The notes beneath the pieces were generated by a model that was given only the letters and a program-made list of their open reading frames with translations, did not search any database and had not been told where the DNA came from. The position numbers were made by a program, and so were the translations under genes. From Verpa conica (lineage: Eukaryota > Ascomycota > Pezizomycetes > Pezizales > Morchellaceae), in NCBI GenBank assembly GCA_033030425.1, contig JAUFSD010000008.1, forward strand, positions 620,001-684,000: a stretch of DNA of 64,000 bases, in the 5' to 3' direction. Shown piece by piece: positions 36,063 to 47,032 of this stretch. The stretch's first letter is position 1. Every line of letters begins with the position of its first letter.

Positions 36063-38106
36063 GCGTGAAGGGCGTTCCTGGGAAGGTTTTTTCTTCATAT
36101 TTCTAATTCACTCGTATTGTACACTTTTTACCATTATTATGAAGACTACTTATTCACTGTCTTGCCTAATTACCCTCTCTCATAAAATATTCCCTACTGT
36201 CTACTTGTCTTTTCCTGTTTTACTAGCGCTCAGCGGAACTTTCATCACGATGTTTACGATGAAGACGGATTTTCTGTTATTCTCATACATATTACTTAAA
36301 CTGGGTGGATATTTCTTTTGTCGTTTTAAAAATATTGGGGTTGCTGGGAGGGAGTGTTTTGGGGAGCGCTGGGGTTGTCAGACTTTTTTCCTCTTTGTTT
36401 GTGGGTGTGCTGGAATTCATTGTCACGGTGTTTTGTTTGTTTCCTTCCTCTCTTCCTTTTAGTTACTTTATTTTATAGTACTGTGGAGAATGTCTATAGT
36501 CAGATATTCTTTAATAGGCCATACATTGTTAATTTATTGGGGCTTTTTCTGTTTTTTTTACTTAGTTGGGTGGAGATATATTAGACTATTTTCAAGGCTT
36601 TGAAAAAAGTACATATATATATCTTTATATTTCTTGGGTTGGCTCAAAATTCAGACTTCCCTTGGGTGTAGAATGCCCCTGGCATGATCTTTGGTAGGAT
36701 GAGGTGACATTGGGAAAGAATATATACCCGCGAATAGGTTGACCTTAACTGACCCGTGAGGTAGTTAATTGGATCTCTGAAGATTTATTAGATATACCGG
36801 ATATTTCAAATCTTGGCGCTCCTGCTATATAATTGAGATCAGATCTTCTCGTCCTTTTTTCAGGCCGTGGTGCTATTCCGGGATGGGCCTGCTGAAGCAG
36901 CGATCGGGTCAATGGTGGCAAGTGCTTTAAAGTAGCGGTTGTGTTAAGGTAGCAACTGTTATAGAGGACGAAAGTGCAGATATATCCTGACCCGCTCTGA
37001 GGACACCCCCCTCAATGGGCCAGCCTGTTTGAGGGATGCCCTTTGTATAATCAAAAATATCTAAAGATATCTAGTTGCTAAAAAATACAAGAATAAAAAC
37101 TCTTATAGGTACAACAAGGCATAGCATAAAAGTGCAAAACACTTTTTTAGGATAGGTTTATATTTTCTGGCTATCATTCCCTTTTTTCTTGGAGTGTACC
37201 TCCAACGGGTATGGTGCCTACTAGAACAAGGCCTAACTCATATCTTCGATACAAGTAATGTGTGTGTTATGAGTATGTGATCATACCACTTAACGTTCAC
37301 TGGGATTCCTCTGTGGGGGTGGCACCTGAGAATAAGTAAACAGTGTGTGGTCCACGAGGCGGCCTCGAGCCACTAAAAATTACGTTACTTTCTGTGGTCA
37401 AAGGTTTCTTTGAGTTTCAGGGTCCCATTTTCAAGGCTAGGTACCACGACTTTAGTTAGTACTGAAGGTTTCCAAGCAACTCTAGTGGGTTTGTGTCGAG
37501 AATCGGGGCGGGTGTGGGTGTGGAGGACTAAGTTTGTCCCTCATATTTTTGGGATTGCAAGTTCAGAATCCCGTATCTGATTAATTTGAGGGTAATATGT
37601 TTCACCGGAGGCATGATTACCCCTTTCCCCTTTTCTAATTAGGAGATGAAGGGGGGCTGGACTACTCGAAGTCCATATTTCGATTCCAGACCCTCAGTGT
37701 TCACAAAAATCGTAAAAATCCTCGCTAGTACCTGTCCCAAATACATAGCGGTACTGATAATCACTCCGGTTAAGTTTCTGTTTGGGTGTGTTGTCTACAT
37801 CCACCCCTTACTACATAAAATATTTCTCTTTTGTAATAAGTTACTATCTAAAGCCGTTATGATGTATCTTTTCTAATATTTTGTGTATCCAAAAATATTT
37901 CGTAGTATGTTATACTGGCTTGGTAGAGTTAGGCCAAATATTCCGGTTACTAATCCGATGTACTCGCTCATCTATTAACTTTATTTCCCCGTATTTTAAT
38001 TGAGATTAGTATAGACCCTAAGGACTATGGGAACAAGTCGTGAAAGCTCCTTATAAGTTGAAAACTTTAAACCAAAAAGAATCACAAGGCTCTATACTAG
38101 ATACAT
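36063..38106. other. Spacer 3' of the Sec7 gene
   Basis: The first 600 bases are T-rich and probably include the Sec7 3' UTR. The open frames there (for example 35977-36462) are hydrophobic only because of T-rich sequence. A diverged copy of the GGGGAT/ATCCC repeat lies at 36988-37045, followed by about 120 bases (37055-37180) resembling 39595-39735. No gene recognised. Confidence 0.45.
36988..37045. repeat. Dispersed GGGGAT/ATCCC repeat, partial copy
   Basis: Contains CCCCCTCAATGGGCCAGCC and GAGGGATGCCCT, matching blocks of the copies at 21748-21895, 39411-39525 and 39785-39920. Truncated. Confidence 0.6.
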
Positions 38107-38212
38107 TGTTTTCAGTACCGCATCGGTGGGGAATATGGTTTTAAGTTGAAAGTACTACCAAGTTGGTCAAAAATTTCTGTAACACATCCGACTTAATCTA
38201 GAATTTTACAAC
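38107..38212. repeat. 160-bp dispersed repeat, truncated copy 3
   Basis: Shares ACCGCATCGG, GGGGAATA, TTTTAAGTTGAAAGT, AGTTGGT, CTGTAACACA and GACTTAATCTAG with the copies at 22983 and 26489, but both terminal repeats are missing. Confidence 0.7.
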
Positions 38213-38699
38213 AGTTGACTACTTTAGCCAATAACTATTTAGTAAAAATCGTTGATTCCACCGGCCATAAATCTTAGGCTCAAGTGATCCCCAAGATTTC
38301 CCTTCTATTTTAAGGTTATGCTTCTCGATCAGCCCCTACAACCCTATATGATTAAACCTAAGATATTATATGTGGGGCTTAATCTGTGTATACGAACCAG
38401 GCAAAGTAGTATATATATCGGAGGTGCAGATCGATCTGGTATCTACTACTATATAAGTACGTGCCTCTTTGCTTGCTTGCTTGAGCCTTTTTTTTGTACT
38501 GGGAATTGCACTAATGTATGATGCCTAGTAGGGAATCTCTCATTTTGGAGTACTCGCTGCGTTGCCGAGGGGCAAGCTACATGGCTCAAAAAAAACTATA
38601 AATACCCTTTATCTCTCCAACCCAGGAATCACGGATCTCACTCATAATTTGTATGCTATAAATCAACTACTTGTTATCCCGCCAGCCTACCTCAACTCT

Positions 38700-38924
38700 T
38701 GCAGGACACCCAACTTGAAGATAGTGGTTGCGTGTGTAGCTACATTGGGCACTCCACAGGCCTAGTGCTGTGAGTCTTGCAAAGCCGTTGTCGAGTGTGG
38801 TTCTAGAGAAGCCTCCTGTCCTAACTCGATTTTCGAGTGCAACCCCAGCGGCAAGTACTGTAGATATGGAGCCAGATACGCTGTACTAGTGTGCAAGTTT
38901 GTAGTTAAGACTATGATTGGATAA
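38700..38924 (+). pseudogene. Possible broken gene for a small cysteine-rich secreted protein
   Basis: In one plus-strand frame a hydrophobic, signal-peptide-like segment LKIVVACVATLGTPQA (38715-38762) is followed by a TAG stop (38763-38765). In the same frame 52 codons then contain eight cysteines (starting CCESCKAVVECG, ending VLVCKF). The order, leader then Cys-rich domain starting right after Ala, is typical of fungal small secreted proteins. No convincing start ATG is seen, and the TAG could instead be the end of an intron (CCTAG before TGC). It sits inside a repeat nest. Low confidence: it may be chance. Confidence 0.3.
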
Positions 38925-39410
38925 TTTAAACGGAGATTTATGTTTAACACAGAAGGGAGCTGTGATATTGTTTGGGCTAGTGGAACTGTCAAGATTGTAT
39001 GTACGATCAAAAATTGCTTGTACTATGTCGTTAGGATACGTAGGTACACAGAACAACGGATGTACGCAATAAAATATGTAAAATGTAATTGTTTTTATTT
39101 CTCTAGTGTTTCCCTTCTATACGTCTATACTATTGTCAGGGGACAAAAATAACCGACACACCAAACTAATGAGTACAATGGTCGTTACAATAAAGACTCT
39201 TGAGTAGGTAACGCATGTAGTGAATAAAATCAAGTACCAGCTAGAGTACTACGAGCGCTCTAGGGCTGCCAAAAATTCTCTAGGATTGTAGTTCCGGTTA
39301 AAGAGTAGTGCTGTATCAGAATTGTATAAACGTTACTTGTACTCATAGATTATGGATGTCGATTATTTGCCCTCCGAAAATACTTGATGATTGACCTATA
39401 TTAGATATAC

Positions 39411-39525
39411 ATATATATGTTCTGGTCCGTTGGAGGGATATCCCCCCAATGGGTAGCTATAAATCAGTTTTATAGGGCATCCCCTCAATGGGCTACCCAT
39501 TGGAAGGACACAATGCATACCCTGA
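39411..39525 (-). repeat. Dispersed GGGGAT/ATCCC repeat, copy 2 (inverted)
   Basis: Its reverse complement aligns with 21748-21895 over most of its length, including TGGGTAGCCCATTGAGGGGA, CTATAAAACTGATTTA and GGATATCCCTCCAAC, and ends in GGACCAGAACATAT. Relative to that copy, about 45 bases before the end are absent. Confidence 0.8.
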
Positions 39526-39784
39526 ATGGGTAGACAGCTATTTTACCCTATTAAATCCTATTTTATCCAAGTACATCGCTTATAAAGCACCCATATCTAT
39601 CAGATAATATAACTATTATTTTCTACAAAAAAGCACCCACAATATAAAAACTCCTAGAGACAACAATGCATGGTATAAAATCACAAAAAATCTTAAAATA
39701 ATCTCAGGATAGGCTGATATTTTTCTGACTACTCACTTAATTTATTTAGGATTTCCTATATTAATTGAGCCATGATTTATCACC

Positions 39785-39920
39785 TACCCATATGGGGGAC
39801 ACTGGTATCCCTCCAACAGGTAACCCAGTCAGGGGATGCCTACCTGTCTGCTCCCAGGCTGACTCGTTCAGGGGGCGTCCCCCCGATAGGCAGGTCCCCC
39901 CAACGGGCCAGAACATATAT
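39785..39920 (+). repeat. Dispersed GGGGAT/ATCCC repeat, copy 3
   Basis: Several imperfect units of the type GGGG(A/G)(C/T)(A/G)(T/C)CCCTCCAACGGG in a row, ending with CAACGGGCCAGAACATATATA as in the other copies. It lies only about 260 bases from copy 2 in opposite orientation. Confidence 0.7.
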
Positions 39921-40057
39921 ATTTTTTCCTTCCACGTAAGTAAAATCTTATCTGGGGATTTCATATCCATCATACCAAACTTAGGTAAGCACAGGAGATA
40001 GATTACTTAAGTATACCGATCTGTATGTACCTCTAGGGTACAACAATAAACAACTCG

Positions 40058-40087
40058 GTCGTTTAGCTAGTTGTTTAGCTAAATGAC
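40058..40087. repeat. GTCGTTTAG palindromic outlier
   Basis: GTCGTTTAG at 40058-40066 and CTAAATGAC at 40079-40087: the same nonamer as the 40606-40732 cluster, in opposite orientations. Confidence 0.6.
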
Positions 40088-40605
40088 TACTCTCCAGAAG
40101 CTAATAGAGAGACTCATCTAAGATAGGGGGACTGCCCCCTAGAGTTTTTTTATTTATATTTTAACTTTCATTACTTCAGAGTTGATAGAGCATAAGGCTG
40201 GAGCGGAGCAGTACTGTGGGCTGTTGTGTGTTCGATAGACTGTTCCCAGACCAACGAAGTGTGACACCAAACTACAAATGAATTCTGTTTGTGACTTTTG
40301 GTCACGTATCTATGTATATATAGTGTCTACTAGCCATGTACGCTAATGACGTGCCACAGTACCACAGCCCAAGGGCTCATGTATTTATTGAGGAGGAATA
40401 AAAAATACAATTCAGAGTCTCTAAGTCCTAATCTCGACACTTGAGAATTACTCTAAGGCCCTAATAATTAAGGTAATGAGATGTAAAAGCATATCTAAAG
40501 TAATAATCCTTCTAGATGGCCTAACGGCTGAGATAGTACTATACTCCATGGGGGTCGGCACTCAATTACCCTCTCTGCCCTTCTTTTAGTTTCTCCCAAG
40601 TGACA

Positions 40606-40732
40606 GTCATTTAGTGCTAAATGACTTCGTCGTGGTCGAATAGACGACGATTTTAAACGACCACTAAAGGGCTGAGTCGTTTAGTCCTAGATTATCAGCT
40701 GGTCGTTTAGTATCAAACGACTTGGTCATTTA
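40606..40732. repeat. Cluster of GTCRTTTAG words in both orientations
   Basis: Within 127 bases the word GTC(A/G)TTTA(G) or its complement occurs at 40606, 40617, 40655, 40676, 40702, 40715 and 40725. Pairs 40606/40617 and 40702/40715 form short hairpins with 2-6 base loops. It may be a degenerate satellite, hairpin-ended element or protein-binding array; nothing shows which. Confidence 0.7.
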
Positions 40733-41796
40733 TCTAGTGCCTATAGAGTGTTCCGTACCGGACCATTACATAGTCAATACTATGTATAAAGAACTACAGA
40801 AATCCCACTTTCAAGTACAGATCCAGTATATAACAATTTTTTTTTCAGTGTGCTTAAAAACCTTCCCACCCTGTCCCACGAAACTGTTCTAGACTACAAT
40901 ACATCTTAAAACCGGCTGCAATCATGAAACACCCACTCCACAATTCACGTTCCTATATGCACATCTCCCGTCCTACTATAAGGTCGGTCGAGGTTGGGAC
41001 TCGTAGCTAGGAGGAGCGCACTTCAACAACCAATCCCAACAATCCCAACCGGTCCAAAAGCAACACTAAAAAAGAATATAAAAAGGAAACTATAAAACAA
41101 TGAAAAATACCGATCCAAAGGGAAAAAACAGAAGAAAAATGCTGACCGAACCCATAAAAACCCTTCACCATCTCCCTAGAAGCCTGTTTAGATTACACCA
41201 CATCCCGTAGAGAAAAAACAACACAAATTGGTAGAGGAAACAAACTCAACGAATGGATGACAAAAAACAGTGATATAAGGGTTATCAAAAAAAAAGAAAC
41301 GAAGGTATGAAGGTTAAATAAATGAGAGTCATCATAAAAATATAGAACCACAAACCCAGCTTTTTTGTCCAGATTCCAGATACCCGCCCATACCAAAAAA
41401 AACCCCGCATAGTCCATAAAAAACATGACCAAGAAAACCAATACAATAGGAAATCCCCCAAATAACCGAAACGCCGTGGGGATTTTGTGTGTATCTCCAT
41501 GACGTACTATTTGGGGTTATAGGTACTTTTTTGAATATACAATGGAACGGAAAAGGGCTAAAATGAAAAATGAAAAATGGTGAAAGCATTATCCTGCTTA
41601 TTTGGTGAGCAGAAAGCGAATCAAACCCGAGGTTGAAGATATCTTTCTGCCCGCTGCGATAACTAAAAAGAAGGGGGAAATAAACAAAATAAGAATGAGT
41701 AGAAGATAGAACCCAAACCTGCCACAGTATTCTGAGAGAATTAATCAAAAATGCTTAAGCTGAGCTTAGCCTAATTGCCAAGGGTGATGGGAAATA

Positions 41797-44700
41797 TCAT
41801 CCCCCGCCACCAACTAATGACTCCGGAGACATCATTCCGCCATTGCCCTCGTCCCCACCCTCTGATATCTTGGAGAGTGTCCTCTCTAGGGTTGGCGGAA
41901 TGTCTTTGACCGGAGCAGCCTTCGTAGGCGGGGGTGCCGGATTTGGTTTCTTCTTTTTCTTTGAGTTGCCGCCATGATTGTTCGATGGCCTCTTCCGCGG
42001 CATCGAAATTTTTCCTGTAGGAGGTAATCTTGGCTTGGTTGGTTTTTGTTTCCCCTGAAGATGTTCGTCTTCGATAAGGGTCTCCTCGTTGTTGGCGTGG
42101 AGCTTCGCAAGGAAGAAGTTTTGGACAAGGCCAATTTGCTTTTTGATGATTTCGTGTGTGACAGGTTCGAAAGGGGGGGGTTGCTTGTAACCATCGGCAG
42201 ATACCGCAGCACTATTATAGTATGAAAGTCAACAATCTTATAATAAGAGACATGCTTGGGTTGTTTAAGTACCTTGCACTGGGATTTTGGAATGTGCTGC
42301 GCATCCTCCCTTGAAGAAGGTGTAGTGGAACGGAAAGCGAAGAAAGTCCAAACTCCTTGTCCAACCCCAATTCTTTGAAGCCGAAAAAATCATCACCAAT
42401 GTCTTCCGCAAAGTCACCTCCAACAAACATCTCACTTCCGTCATTAAACATTCTGGAGCCATCTCCACCCGTATCTGTAAGAGCAGGGCGCTGTTGATAG
42501 GTTAGAAAAAACATCGAGAACATATGGGTAGAGCTTACCAGAAGTTCTGTAAGATGAAATTTCATCCGCTCATGAATACCATTGAGTCTAGACCCAAGTC
42601 GTTCAACGTCGTCCCTGATGTATGCTTCTAAGGCTTCGACATCTGCTCCGTTTTCGTACAAAGCATGGAGTAGCATTTCCTATTGGAGATAGTTAATATC
42701 AAAAAATAAGTCGCCCCTTAACATTGATGTTTACCTCTGGCGTGAATTTTCTCTCGTGTTGAGGTGCTTCCGCATACACCATCAAAGTTTTTGATAGCTT
42801 TTGAATGTAGTCCACCGCGATATCTGTTACGGCATCGATTGCTGTCGGCTGAAACTCTTCAAAGCCAGCATGAAAAAATATCTTGCCAACGGATCTTTGC
42901 AATGCCGCTCTTGCCACACTGTGACACATTATTGGCCCTTCTTCAGTAACAACAAAATCTTCTACATCAACCTCGATAAATTCCTTGGGATCATATCTTT
43001 GGAACTGATTGGAGTACATCTGTAGAAAATTAGCTAGGATATTAGTGAAAATAAAAGTACTAGACTTACCTGCGTTTGCACCTGCATTTGCTTGATGACT
43101 GCGATCTTTGAGCAGAGTTTTCGCGTTTCTTGCATCTGCCTGATGTTTGCGTCCATCCTCTTGCTTAGTTCTGATTTTGGCTGAGTAAATATCCCTTTTG
43201 GAGCAATTTTAATATTTTCATCCTGGAGATCAACCTCATCACTATCCTCGTGCCAAACAAGCCTCCAAGGAAGTTCTGGCACACAAGAAAGAGGATTATA
43301 GTAACCAGGTAGTAAAGGGCCTTCGTCCTCTCCATCTTCGGCTGGATCAACCAATTTTTCATTACCGTTGCTCCGGGGTAAACCATCATTCCCCTCATCA
43401 TCATTTTCTTGGAGTGACTTGAGGTGGCGTTCCTCACTTTTCAGGTACCGTCCCATCCCAGTTCGTGACCGTAATAAGGCAGGTTCCTCAGGATTAAGAC
43501 GGTTCCCACGTAATAGCTTATGACGTTCACTCTAGAGCGTACATTAGAACAAAATCCATATTCCCTTAAATATCTAGAGACTTACCGCAAATTTTGCTCT
43601 AGCTTTCTTTGTCATGGTTTTCCAAGCTTGGTATTCCACATCATTTGAATCATCATCAACTTTGTCATGATCTATCTCCATTTGCGACATTGATGTTCCC
43701 GGGATACCGTTTGGAACTGGTGTTCCCCCCAAAGGCGTTAGGAAGCCATTCTGACCAAGATTGACTTGACTACCTTCGCCTGGTGGTAATGAGTCTGCCC
43801 TGAGGAGATTTACTATAGGTGGTTTGACTTCAGGGGTGCCTTCCGCACGAGCCCCTTTTCTGGCCTTTTTGGTCCCAGGGGCTTTTCTACCACGGGATGA
43901 CATGAGGGGTTCTGTTGCTAATGCATTAATATATGTTTTCATCCGTAAGTACTAGGGTTTAGGATTGAATGTAAATAAAGAGGGGAGGGGGTTACCATCG
44001 TCACTTTCTCCTTCAGCGTCGACTTCCATAGCGCCCGCCTCTTCTGCTTCAACCTCTGCCCTGTCCCTGATAACTATATCTGGAATTAAAGGTATTAAAT
44101 TTTGCGTAGCTTTTTGCATGGCCTTGGCATGTTTCCTGAGATAATGCGTTGGGTCTGCATTATAAGCAAGGCAATTCGCCCATATTAAATTGAGGTCTTC
44201 GACAAATTCTTTCTTGCTTTTGTACTGGTGGCCCTTCAACTTCTTCATTACTGTTCCTAGGTCCATGGGATGTTTGATAACTAGGAAACGCGTTAGAAAG
44301 TGGTGAGACCAGGAACATTCTCATTCGATTGTAGGCTTCCGACTTACTGGTAAAGTAATCTGGTGCTTCTCTCTTGTTCACCCTGTTCAAAAATGCAGTA
44401 GAGTGTTCTGTCAATGCTCTCAGTTCTAGGACTACTTTCTCCGCAGCTTCATATAATTCCTCCTGGCCCACTTTGTCTTCATTGGCCCACTTTGATCTGT
44501 TCTTTCTAACCTCTGACATCAAGTTCCGTAACTCCATATCCGATACCTTAACCTCCGCGCGCTTTGCATCTATTCTAGCAATTAAGTGCTTCAATGTTAA
44601 GCTTGACGCACCCAAGTTCGCACTGCTTAGTTTTCCAGGGGCGTTTGCTTGTGCAGCATTCGCCTCTGCGTTGACCTGCCTATCTGACTCTTCAAGCTTC

Positions 44701-45305
44701 TGTTGTTCCAACATAGCATCTCTATCGTTTTCCAATGTGAAAAACATGGTAGATAACGCGCTCCTTGCTGCTTCTTCCGCGGCCTTCTTGTCTGCTTCTA
44801 ACTTTTCTCTCGTCGCGCTAGCGCTCTTCTTTGCTTCAGCTATGTTCCTCGAAGGCTCACTAGACTGGGAATGCGACGACGAAGCTTTCGTGAGTAGAAG
44901 TGGGGGCGCGCTTTTCTTTGGCTCATCGTCTTCATCGTCTTCGTCGTCGAAATCGTAATCGTCATCGTCGAGCTGTCGCGCTGGTGGCCGGGCATTATCA
45001 GAAGCGGAATTTCCCGTACCATTGACCTGACTAGAGGGATAATCATCGTTAAGCTCCAGGGCCGAAAGGTCCAGTTCTAGAGCAGGGCAGCAAGGGCGGT
45101 CAGTCCGGAACAAGCTCGGTATTGTTTTCTCATATTGGGAGTATCGTAGCCGGAAGACCGCTGTGATAGGGTCGATAACTTCCTCCTTTTCCCCCATATC
45201 GATTCCTATGTCGACGGAGGCTGTCCGGGTGCGTTCAGAGCGCTGGGAGGTATCTTCACGAGTAATTTGTAGACGTTGCCATTGCGATGGGGGGTGGGAG
45301 GACAT
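41797..45305 (-). CDS. SPT7: SAGA complex scaffold Spt7 (bromodomain plus histone fold)
   Basis: Core subunit of the SAGA histone acetyltransferase complex in the nucleus. Exons: 45305-44348, 44280-43996, 43917-43586, 43531-43070, 43019-42735, 42679-42539, 42490-42273, 42211-41797; 1031 residues. The N-terminal third is acidic with a coiled coil rich in Ala/Glu/Lys (about 165-215). The bromodomain spans about 290-385: [28 protein letters not shown], then [17 protein letters not shown] with the acetyl-lysine asparagine. The bromotp histone fold lies at about 700-765 ([32 protein letters not shown]), which pairs with a Taf10-type partner. The C-terminal [10 protein letters not shown] and the Lys/Pro-rich tail match Spt7. 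Intron 2's acceptor (TTAG before CAACAG) was chosen because the nearer CTAG breaks frame. A telobox lies about 100 bases upstream. Confidence 0.95.
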
Positions 45306-45407
45306 GGTGTGGGAAGGTTGGGGGGGGATGGATTTTGACGCGAGTATGGACGTCAAAGGAGCGGGCTAAGTTGCTCGGGTCATAGCCCGAGCTGTGAGCA
45401 AGCGACC

Positions 45408-45419
45408 CTTAGGGTTAGG
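45408..45419 (+). promoter_or_regulatory. Telobox-like motif upstream of SPT7
   Basis: CCTTAGGGTTAGG about 100 bases upstream of the SPT7 ATG. It follows a GCTCGGG/CCCGAGC hairpin at 45373-45392. Regulatory role inferred. Confidence 0.35.
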
Positions 45420-47032
45420 CGATGGAAATGGGATGAAAATCGATGAAGTTCGCGATGGAAACAGGCGTCGATTTCGCGGGGAACAGTTGAGGCGCACCAG
45501 GTGAGGTTGTGAACGCTTCGGTTATGGGTGACTAAGGCGTTGCTCTGTTGAGGCGTGCTCCAACTATCAAAACTCAAAGGCCCAAGGTGACACCCCTATA
45601 GCAACACAAACACCACGGTCGGAGGGTAGTATCAAGTGTTTTGGCAAAGTTTTTCACGTTTTTGTAGATTTTGTTTCGTTGCTACTTTGATTTGCCTAGC
45701 AGATTCTATATCGAGCGCTCCTGCTTAGCCTGCGCGCGACCACCCCATCCAGGCTGGTGCCGAGTATTTCAGTTGTAAAACACTACTGACTCCTCTATCA
45801 CGATTTACGATAGAGGGAATTCTTGGCTAGATCTGATACGGGGTTTCCAGAACTGTAACATACAAATGAGCCCTGGAAATTCCATCGAGTGATACCCAAT
45901 GATAGACAACGCGTCCATATGATGGACATAGGAAATAATTTCGAGCTCCTGGTATAGATACAAGCCTTTGCGCACTCGAAAATTTAGTTTAGGCATTTTC
46001 GATCGTAGCGGGTCAAAAAGACAATATCCTAGGCCTGTAATACATGCAAACATAGGATTGGGGGCCGATATGTGTGCTGTATTGAGAGTAAAATCTTTTA
46101 CTGAGCTTAAGAAAGAACACGGATTTTTCCTGTACGTATTTCACAAAGAGTAACGTAACCCAGAACCAGTACCACCGCACTGAAGAGCTCAGAATCCTCT
46201 CGAACTTATGTGCTCCTCGTTGGCAATGGGAGTCTGAGCCCTGTCTAAGCCCTGCTAAATCAAGGTGCTCCAAAGACACCGGCGAACTCCGACTTACTAG
46301 GGGTAAAAGAGTAATAAAGGAAACTCTTAGATGTTTTATCTATGCTACTGCTCGAAATGAGCGAACATTGTTATATCATGTCATACTATGTATGTCTCCC
46401 TACCATAACCTGAATAAATGTATAAGAATAGTGCATACTCCTTTTGGAGCTATAGACATGGCCCATAGACACACACACCCCAAAAAAAAGATACGCGTCA
46501 AATTAGTATGTAGCGTTTGTATTTATATTTAGGTTTTAGTAGAGACATGGTACGACATGGTAAAGGGAACTTACATAGACCCCTGACTTTCACGGTATAT
46601 CAAATGTTTACTCGCTAGAGAAAGCCCCCCACAAGCCATACATGTATATAGCGATATCCTATGAGTGATTATTCATGAATTTGGCCTGGAGTTAAAGAAT
46701 TCTAGGCCTTGAAAGTGAAGATATTGAATTTTCTAAATTTTCTAAACTAAAAAGATCTATCTCAGTATTTATATAAATGCCTTAGTGAGAGTATAGGGCT
46801 TTATTATATACAATTTCCCTGTCAGCCTTGTGGGCCTCTAACCTTACTACAACCCCCTTAGCACTCACTGACAACGTCATCCGCTGTGCTCATCACTCAT
46901 CTACTCGTGAAATCAAGAATCTCCACAATAGTTTTTTGTTAAACCCATCAGTTTAAGCACAGTGACTACAAGCCCCATCTCAACCTCTAGAAACAAGATC
47001 ATTTCCCTCAATTTGGATTGCAGGAAATCATC
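45420..47032. other. Divergent intergenic region between SPT7 and the APH-like gene
   Basis: About 1.6 kb; holds the SPT7 promoter at its left and the APH-like promoter at its right. The frames at 45805-46279 overlap on both strands and look non-coding. AT-rich from 46300 on. Nothing else recognised. Confidence 0.45.

Larger units (their letters stand above)
38925..41796. other. Repeat-rich spacer 3' of SPT7
   Basis: No gene recognised. Contains two copies of the GGGGAT/ATCCC repeat, the palindromic GTCRTTTAG cluster and AT-rich filler. The frames near 41193-41748 on the minus strand are low-complexity and lie beyond the SPT7 stop codon; they are probably 3' UTR or spacer. Confidence 0.45.

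Noticed and set aside
37651..37694. tRNA-like TTTCGATTCCAGACC phrase
   Set aside because: No matching acceptor stem or D-arm; no tRNA gene was recognised anywhere in the window.
39761..40001. Overlapping frames on both strands rich in Gly/Pro
   Set aside because: They coincide with the GGGGAT/ATCCC dispersed repeat.
44374..44958. 194-codon plus-strand frame
   Set aside because: Antisense to SPT7 exon 1, which has clear family identity on the minus strand.
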